The notes under the pieces: generated by a model | What the model saw: only the letters and a program-made list of their open reading frames with translations | What the model was told of the DNA's origin: nothing | Databases searched by the model: none | Translations under genes and position numbers: made by a program | Shown: in pieces, positions 22,101 through 26,840 of the stretch | Numbering within the stretch: the first letter of the stretch is position 1 | Layout of the letters: each line of letters opens with the position of its first letter | NCBI GenBank assembly: GCA_041563315.1 | Contig: JBFFNE010000035.1 | Location: 1 to 26,840 of the forward strand | DNA length: 26,840 bases | Direction of reading: 5' to 3' | From: JBFEYJ01 sp041563315 | GTDB taxonomy: Bacteria > Pseudomonadota > Gammaproteobacteria > Thiohalomonadales > Thiohalomonadaceae

Positions 22101-24342
22101 TGGTACTGATGGCGGCTGTCGGCGGGTGGACCGCGGTGCCTCGCTCCTCGCGCAAGGTCTCGAAACAGAGGCCGACACGCGGATCGTCCGTCCAGTATTC
22201 CAGGCTCAGGTTGAGTTTGCGTCGCCAGTTTGGGTACTGATTAGTGGTGCCGGGAAGATTGACCTGTTCTGTCTGGAGGAAGACATCCTCCATTTGTACA
22301 GTCATGACTTGCGAAGAGGCGCGGGCCAGGTAGCGATGGATGGTACAGGCCAGCTCCTGCGTCATCTCCGGCACCTTCACCGAATTGGAGCTCAATTGCT
22401 CCGGCAGCAGCTGCTGGTGCTCCAATGCGAGCAACAGACGAGCCCGATCTTCGGCGCGCCTTATTAGCTGCTGTTCGCGCATCCCCTCAGAGGGGAACAG
22501 TTGCAGTTCGCTACGCACATGCAAGTCACTGCCCTGCCAGAAACCCGCCAGGGTAGGCAGGTCATGGCTGGTGACAGCCACCAGTGTTTGGGGTGGAAAG
22601 GCTTCGGGAGGACGAAATTCGCCACCGGGATCCTTCTCAAGGTAGAACAGGCGGCAGGAGAGAATACCAAGCCGCTTGAGTGTAGCGCGCAGTTCACCGG
22701 GAACGGTACCTAAATCCTCACCAATGATCAGACAGCGGTTGCGCTGGCTCTCCAGCGCCAGGATGCCTAGCAGATCGTGTAGCGGGTAGCTGACGTAACC
22801 GCCATGGGCAATGGTGCTGTCCTCGGGTATCCAGTAAAGACGCATCAGGGCCATTACATGATCGAGTCGCAAGGCACCGGTGGCGCGCATATTCTGTCGC
22901 AGCGTGGCAATGAATGGCGCGTAGCCGGTTTGCGTGAGTCGATCCGGGATCGGTGGCGGCAGTCCCCAATCCTGTCCCTTGAGATTGTATTCATCGGGCG
23001 GCGAACCGATATGGGCGTCGAGAGCATAAAGTTCCTGATCGACCCAGGCATCGGCACCGCCGGGGTCGATACTGACTGCCAGGTCCTGATACAGCCCCAC
23101 GCCGAGTCCCAGTTCCCAGGAGCGATGGCCTGCCGCCTGAAGCTGAAGCTGGGCCTGCCACTGCAGGTACTGGTAAAACTCAACCCGCCGGGTATGGCTG
23201 GCGGCAAAACGGGCAACGGTTTTCGAGTTCGGATCCCGGTACGCCTCCGGCCATGCCTGCCAACCTCGAATGTCTCGTTTTTTACGTGAAAAGTGTTCCT
23301 GCAGTGCCTCATACAGGGCATGACGAAACAGCGCCTCTCCTTTTTCGGCCTGAAATGCACGAAATGCCTTTCCCCGTTCCGAATCGGCAACGAGGTGGTG
23401 TGTACAAAAATGGTGGTACAGGAGTTCGAAGACTTCTTGCTTGGCGCTGGCTACGCCTTGGTAATCCACCAGTTCAGTCGCCCGCAAGGCGCGTAGTCTC
23501 GCCTGGAAAGCATCGGATTGCACCAGGGCTTGCGCCTTGTCGCATTCGCCGTATTCTGCAATCGCTTCCACATCGAGGAACAGGATGTTGAGAAATTGCC
23601 GACTCGATGGACTGTAGGGGCTGGCATGTTCAGGATGGTCAGGAAACAGGGCGTGTAGCGGGCTGATGCCGACGATCCCGGCACCGTTGTCCGCGGCAAT
23701 TTCGATCAGTTTTTTCAGATCGGTAAAATCTCCGATACCCCAGTTGTGCTCAGATCGCAGGGCATAGAGTTGCACTGTCGGACCCCATAGCCGTCCGCCA
23801 TCGGCCAGCGCTGCCGGCTGGTAACAGCGGGAGGGCACGACAATCAGGAGCATGGTTGCCGGCTCGATACCGTCAGCTTGTACAGTAAGCTGATGATAGC
23901 CCGGTGGCGCCACCATGCCGAGGTCAAGACGGTAGCGCAGCCAGGTACGCCGGCCAAAACGGTGACGTTTAACCACGGGGAGGGTGGCGGGAGTGACATG
24001 GCCACTGTGCTGTCGTCCGTCCTCCGTTTGCAGCGTCCAGCGAAGCGTCTTGTCGGCGTATACCTCAGAGGGCTGGCTTGGCCACTGTAACGGGACATGG
24101 AGCAGTTCGGATGAGAAGGCAACGACCTGCACTGTCGGCAGCAGCCGTTCCCACGGCGCCTGTTCCCACTGATGTAGCGATGCCTCGACTGCAGCCTCGT
24201 CACGGACATCTACCCCCATCGCGTGCAACAGAGCGCGGCGGGTTTTGCGCGAAGCTGTGTGGTACTCGCCCCAGTTATCCTCATAACCGGCCTCAACACC
24301 ACAGAGAGAGCACAGTTTGTCGAACGGGCTTGGATGTTTCAT
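19189..24342 (-). CDS. malQ-treY: Fused 4-alpha-glucanotransferase / maltooligosyltrehalose synthase (MalQ-TreY)
   Basis: One uninterrupted 1717-codon frame encodes two enzymes. Residues 1 to about 735 are amylomaltase (GH77): N-W-G-I-G-D-F at 200-206, nucleophile D494 in R-L-D-H, acid/base E542 in G-E-D-L-G-T and D594 in S-H-D-L-P. After a short linker (about 735-756), TreY (GH13) begins at A-T-Y-R-L-Q-F with D-M-V-P-N-H at 840-845, nucleophile D1091 in L-R-I-D-H-P-D-G, acid/base E1131 in V-V-E-K-I-L and a later S-T-H-D-S-K-R-S-E-D. TreY isomerises the reducing end of maltodextrins to a trehalose unit; MalQ reshuffles chain lengths and recycles short maltooligosaccharides. Both active sites look intact. 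The ATG overlaps the treZ stop (ATGA at 24342-24339). The fusion is the notable point. Confidence 0.95.
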   Translation of the reverse strand: MKHPSPFDKLCSLCGVEAGYEDNWGEYHTASRKTRRALLHAMGVDVRDEAAVEASLHQWEQAPWERLLPTVQVVAFSSELLHVPLQWPSQPSEVYADKTLRWTLQTEDGRQHSGHVTPATLPVVKRHRFGRRTWLRYRLDLGMVAPPGYHQLTVQADGIEPATMLLIVVPSRCYQPAALADGGRLWGPTVQLYALRSEHNWGIGDFTDLKKLIEIAADNGAGIVGISPLHALFPDHPEHASPYSPSSRQFLNILFLDVEAIAEYGECDKAQALVQSDAFQARLRALRATELVDYQGVASAKQEVFELLYHHFCTHHLVADSERGKAFRAFQAEKGEALFRHALYEALQEHFSRKKRDIRGWQAWPEAYRDPNSKTVARFAASHTRRVEFYQYLQWQAQLQLQAAGHRSWELGLGVGLYQDLAVSIDPGGADAWVDQELYALDAHIGSPPDEYNLKGQDWGLPPPIPDRLTQTGYAPFIATLRQNMRATGALRLDHVMALMRLYWIPEDSTIAHGGYVSYPLHDLLGILALESQRNRCLIIGEDLGTVPGELRATLKRLGILSCRLFYLEKDPGGEFRPPEAFPPQTLVAVTSHDLPTLAGFWQGSDLHVRSELQLFPSEGMREQQLIRRAEDRARLLLALEHQQLLPEQLSSNSVKVPEMTQELACTIHRYLARASSQVMTVQMEDVFLQTEQVNLPGTTNQYPNWRRKLNLSLEYWTDDPRVGLCFETLREERGTAVHPPTAAISTTEPKQTAVIPRATYRLQFHCDFTFADAIELIPYLAALGISHCYASPLLKARPGSSHGYDIVEHHRLNPELGSEEDFNCFINTLLEHGMGLILDMVPNHMGVMGSDNPWWLTMLENGPAAATARFFDIDWAPLKSALRGKVLLPVLGDHYGNVLEKGELTLAFDPPRGHFDLCYYEHRFPLDPGSYPALLSHHMAQLGERLGEQHLALLEFASLNTGFSNLPSRNESVAEKQAERQRDAGVHKQHLARLYQENADIACYIDEVVQVFNDTAGQAADATLLHRLLEEQPYRLAFWRVASDEINYRRFFDINDLASLRMEDPMVFEATHALVLDLIASGKVQGLRIDHPDGLYNPRHYFQQLQQRVITLHSPAGSGASHMPLYVVVEKILAAHERLPPDWPVHGTTGYDFASLCNDLFIDVAAEKALSRTYTVFTGGQQGVEEIRYRCKMLIMRVALASELNVLATQISRIAEADTHTRDYTLNSLRRALAEVVACFPVYRTYVSDERASDKDTDYVKWAVGVAKKRSQAADTSVFDFLLEVLLTTIKEGKTPRYQEQVIAFAMKFQQFSSPVMAKGIEDTAFYRYNRLVSLNEVGGEPDRFGISPALFHRANQLRLQHWPHAMLAGSTHDSKRSEDVRARINVISEMPDEWRTRLNRWARINRAKKRSVDGVPAPSRNDEYLLYQTLVGTWPLAMEAPVGLEHYRERIDAYMNKALKEAKQHTSWINPNAEYEEAMRQFIAALLGRLENNAFLADFTPFAQQCARFGFYNSLAQTQLRLTVPGVPDLYQGTELLAFNLVDPDNRRPVNYRQRKALLEEITRHSRNSEAMASWLKEMLETPTDGRAKLYLIWKLLQLRRDHHELFRDGDYQPLACEGDKAEHLCSFARRWEKQVLISITPRLFVRLMGGATCLPCDDEVWGDTLIQAPEATRKQTYKNLFTNETVNLISHNGENFFRASELFTAFPVTVLVNQ

Positions 24343-26177
24343 GGGAGGATAAACCAGAGGACGCTCCAGAGCGGTAGCGCATCGGTGCAGGTGACAGCGG
24401 CACTGATTGCCGGGCTGGAATAGATCCGTCTGCCTGCCTGCTGTGACTCAGTGAGGGCGAGCGGCACAGCGCCCGTATTGGCCAGCAGGCGAAGCTTGCT
24501 ACCGTCACCCAGTAGCCATTCGGCCTGTAATCCGCTTGTGCCGAGCAGGGTGAAATTGGCCATCCCCCCGCGCATCGCGATCATGCGCGGTACTATCTCC
24601 GTACGGCGTAGAGCGAGCAGTTGTTGATAGTGCTGCAACCAGGCCTGATGACCTGGATCGTCCAGCTTCTGCCAGTCGAGGCGGCTTGCCTCGAAGGTGT
24701 CACGGGCGGCCGGATCAGGGATGGAATCCCGCACCGCCGGGTCGGAAAAACGTTCAAAACGGGCGAACTCTCTGCGACGTCCCGCAGTTACCGCCTCCGC
24801 CAATCCCGGCTCGAAATCACAAAAAAAGTAAAACGGCTTCAGGCAGTGCCACTCCTCGCCCATGAAAAGCAGCGGTGGTGAGGGGGCCAGTAACAGAATA
24901 TCGATTGCCATACGCAGTGCCGTAGGATCACTTAACAAGGTAAGACGCTCGCCGAAGGCCCGATTGCCTATCTGATCGTGATTTTGCAGCAGCGAGATAA
25001 AGGCCTCGGGTGGCAAATGGGTGCTCGGTTCACCGCGCTGTTCACCTTTGCGGTAGTCGGAGGACTCACCTTGATAGGCAAACCCTTCAGTGAGGCAGCG
25101 TCCCAGATACCACAGAGGACGGTCGCGGTAGTCGATGTAGTAGCCGTCATCCTCCCCAGTGAGCAGCAGATGAAAAGCATGGTGGATATCGTCGTTCCAT
25201 TGTGCGCGATAGTGCAGCGATTGCAACGCCTCGTCACGCGCCAGATAGCGGGCGATATTGTGGTCGTTTTCGAGCACCAGATGAATGTGTCGTTGCTGGC
25301 CTGGACCCTGGCGCACCGTCTCGGCAAGCTCGATCAAAATATTGGGTTCGGAGTCGTCCATGATCGCATGCACCGCATCCAGGCGTAGTCCGTCCAGGTG
25401 ATACTCTTCCAGCCAGTAGAGGGCATTGTGGATAAAAAAGTCGCGCACTGTGCGGGCTTTATCGCCGTCGAAGTTGATCGCCTGTCCCCACGGGGTGTGG
25501 TGGCGATCGGTGAAAAAGTCCGGGGCGTAGGCGTGCAGGTAGTTTCCCTCGGGGCCGAAGTGGTTATAGACCACATCAAGAAGAACCATCAGGCCGTGAC
25601 GATGCGCCTCTTGTACCAGGGACTTGAGATCCTCGGGACGGCCGTAGCTACTGTCGGGGGCAAAGGGCAGTACCCCGTCGTAGCCCCAGTTGCGGCTGCC
25701 GGGAAAGTCGGCAACCGGCATCAGCTCGATGGCGGTGACCCCTAGTTCAACCAGGTGCGGCAGCCGTGCCGCCACCCCGGCGAAATCCCCCGTTTCGCTA
25801 AAAGCACCCACATGCAGTTCGTAGATCACCGCCTCGTACCAAGGCCGACCGCACCAGCTTTCATCGTCCCACTCGAAGGAGCAGGGATCGATGACTTCAC
25901 TGTAACCATGCACATCCTCGGGGTTGAAACGTGATGCCGGGTCGGGCACCTGCAGCTCGTTGTCGATGGACAAACGGTAGCGGCTGCCAGTGCTAGCGTG
26001 GTTGCTCACCTGCTCAAACCAACCGCCTCCCTGGCGGGTCATTTGCTCACGATGATCGGTCTTGCCTTTACGCAGGCAGAGGTCTACGCGGTTCGCTGCC
26101 GGTGCCCAGAGGCGAAAACGCACAGAACCATTATCAAGCAACTGTGCGCCGAATGGCATGAGGTGGCCACGTCTCAC
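24339..26177 (-). CDS. treZ: Maltooligosyltrehalose trehalohydrolase
   Basis: A 612-residue GH13 enzyme that releases trehalose from maltooligosyltrehalose made by TreY. The N-terminal beta-sandwich begins F-G-A-Q-L-L-D-N-G-S-V-R-F and is followed by V-I-Y-E-L-H-V-G at 117-124, D-V-V-Y-N-H at 201-206, nucleophile D267 in G-L-R-L-D-A-V-H, acid/base E303 in L-V-L-E-N-D and a third acid in Q-N-H-D-Q-I-G-N-R. I start at GTG 26177, which overlaps the glgX stop by 4 bases (GTGA) and has AGGA 8 bases upstream; ATG 26159 is possible and would remove six residues. It is the middle gene of glgX-treZ-malQ/treY. Confidence 0.95.
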   Translation of the reverse strand: MRRGHLMPFGAQLLDNGSVRFRLWAPAANRVDLCLRKGKTDHREQMTRQGGGWFEQVSNHASTGSRYRLSIDNELQVPDPASRFNPEDVHGYSEVIDPCSFEWDDESWCGRPWYEAVIYELHVGAFSETGDFAGVAARLPHLVELGVTAIELMPVADFPGSRNWGYDGVLPFAPDSSYGRPEDLKSLVQEAHRHGLMVLLDVVYNHFGPEGNYLHAYAPDFFTDRHHTPWGQAINFDGDKARTVRDFFIHNALYWLEEYHLDGLRLDAVHAIMDDSEPNILIELAETVRQGPGQQRHIHLVLENDHNIARYLARDEALQSLHYRAQWNDDIHHAFHLLLTGEDDGYYIDYRDRPLWYLGRCLTEGFAYQGESSDYRKGEQRGEPSTHLPPEAFISLLQNHDQIGNRAFGERLTLLSDPTALRMAIDILLLAPSPPLLFMGEEWHCLKPFYFFCDFEPGLAEAVTAGRRREFARFERFSDPAVRDSIPDPAARDTFEASRLDWQKLDDPGHQAWLQHYQQLLALRRTEIVPRMIAMRGGMANFTLLGTSGLQAEWLLGDGSKLRLLANTGAVPLALTESQQAGRRIYSSPAISAAVTCTDALPLWSVLWFILP

Positions 26178-26840
26178 TGGCCGTTTCCTGGATGGATAAG
26201 CAGTGCCAGGGAACGCGGCTGCAGGGGATAACTCTTGCCACCGTCAAATGTATCGAGTTCGAGGGTGTCGCCACGCGCCGTATCCAGCAAGGGGAGCCAG
26301 GCATCAATGCCTTCCAGTGGCGGGATGAGAAACGCATGTTCTTCGTGATGTGCGTTGAGCAATAGCAGGAAATCGTCATCCTTGACTGCATTGCCATGCG
26401 TGTCGTGCTCTCTCATTCCGCTACCTGGAATGGCGATGCCAAGGCAACCGCAACTTTGGTGCCATTGCTCGTCGCTCATCTCCTTGCCGTCTTTGCCAAG
26501 CCAATAGATATCTTTCAGTTGCCCGTCACCCGGGACACGGCCGGAGAAAAAACAGCGCCGCCTAAATCCCGGATGCTCCCGCCGCAATTGCAACAATTCC
26601 CGCACGAACAGCATCAGGTCCTTTGCATCCTCATCCAGATCCCAGTTGATCCAGCTGATCTTGTTATCCTGGCAATAGGCGTTGTTGTTGCCGTGCTGAG
26701 TGCGGTTGAATTCATCACCAGCCAACAACATGGGTACCCCTTGCGACAACAGCAGGGTGGCGAGAAAGTTGCGCTGTTGTCGTGTCCGCAGGGCAAGAAT
26801 TTGCGAGTCATCGGTGGGGCCTTCCACACCGGCGTTCCAG
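26174..26840 (-). CDS. glgX: Glycogen debranching enzyme GlgX, C-terminal part (N-terminus outside window)
   Basis: The frame is open to the window edge and encodes the last 221 or so residues of an isoamylase-type GH13 enzyme. G-V-E-G-P-T-D-D, then L-S-Q-G-V-P-M-L-L-A-G-D-E-F and N-N-N-A-Y-C-Q-D-N are characteristic of GlgX/TreX, which cut alpha-1,6 branches of glycogen to give linear maltodextrins. The catalytic Asp and Glu lie upstream of the window. The product is the substrate pool for TreY, and the gene overlaps treZ, so the operon links glycogen breakdown to trehalose. Whether it acts as GlgX (limit dextrin) or as TreX cannot be told from this part. Confidence 0.93.
   Translation of the reverse strand, partial: WNAGVEGPTDDSQILALRTRQQRNFLATLLLSQGVPMLLAGDEFNRTQHGNNNAYCQDNKISWINWDLDEDAKDLMLFVRELLQLRREHPGFRRRCFFSGRVPGDGQLKDIYWLGKDGKEMSDEQWHQSCGCLGIAIPGSGMREHDTHGNAVKDDDFLLLLNAHHEEHAFLIPPLEGIDAWLPLLDTARGDTLELDTFDGGKSYPLQPRSLALLIHPGNGQ

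Noticed and set aside
19642..23591. Several plus-strand ORFs of 100 to 252 codons (for example 19642-20400, 21910-22467, 22804-23289) opposite malQ-treY
   Set aside because: They lie wholly inside a clearly coding frame with intact catalytic motifs on the other strand, and show no family motifs or ribosome binding sites. Long antisense frames are common in GC-rich genes.
1..26840. Mobile elements, attachment sites, tRNA genes or CRISPR arrays that might explain island acquisition
   Set aside because: No transposase or integrase frame, terminal inverted repeats, tRNA-like cloverleaf or regularly spaced repeats were seen.

Overview
The window looks like a gammaproteobacterial chromosome segment. 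It holds most of an O-antigen (or related surface polysaccharide) cluster on the left, bases 1 to about 17,000, next to sugar-nucleotide housekeeping genes (galE, galU) and a glycogen-to-trehalose operon on the right, 19,189 to 26,840. The assignment rests on the gene set (ddh/rfb-type CDP-sugar genes, Wzx/Wzy, WcaJ, WcaI, Gmd-Fcl-Gmm, GlgX-TreZ-MalQ/TreY); species cannot be read from it. The left part, especially wzx and wzy, is visibly AT-richer than the galU and trehalose part (two hand-counted 60-base lines: 19/60 G+C in wzx at 5821-5880, 40/60 in galU at 18541-18600), as expected for an exchangeable O-antigen island.

Region 1 (1-5350, +): the C-terminus of the glucose-1-phosphate cytidylyltransferase RfbF, then RfbG and RfbH, which together lead to a CDP-4-keto-3,6-dideoxyhexose. 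Where a simple ketoreductase or epimerase would be expected, there is a two-gene (split) transketolase followed by a short-chain dehydrogenase/reductase. I infer a branched-sugar pathway: a ThDP enzyme adds a two-carbon unit to C4 of the CDP-ketosugar and the SDR reduces the new side-chain ketone, analogous to yersiniose synthesis but with a transketolase instead of the acetolactate-synthase-like YerE. This is the most interesting feature of the window.

Region 2 (5347-11096, +): a tiny cysteine-rich ORF of doubtful status, then Wzx flippase, a family-2 glycosyltransferase, a Wzy-like polymerase, a zinc-ribbon methyltransferase and a WcaI-like glycosyltransferase, mostly with overlapping stops and starts (one transcription unit).

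Region 3 (11110-16847): GDP-L-fucose synthesis (gmd, fcl) and the GDP-mannose hydrolase gmm on +, then phosphomannomutase (manB) and the initiating glycosyl-phosphate transferase (wcaJ-like) on -. Together with WcaI this suggests a unit started by hexose-1-phosphate on undecaprenyl phosphate, with fucose added by WcaI, and a dideoxy/branched sugar added by the GT2 enzyme.

Region 4 (17095-19098, +): galE and galU, each with its own plausible promoter, supplying UDP-galactose and UDP-glucose.

Region 5 (26840-19189, -): glgX (its N-terminal part lies beyond the window), treZ, and a 1717-residue natural fusion of 4-alpha-glucanotransferase (MalQ) with maltooligosyltrehalose synthase (TreY). The genes overlap by 4 bases each and form a complete glycogen/maltodextrin-to-trehalose route (TreY/TreZ) with debranching and chain-reshuffling activities.

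No tRNA, rRNA, CRISPR, transposase or integrase was seen, and no gene-free stretch exceeds about 250 bases.
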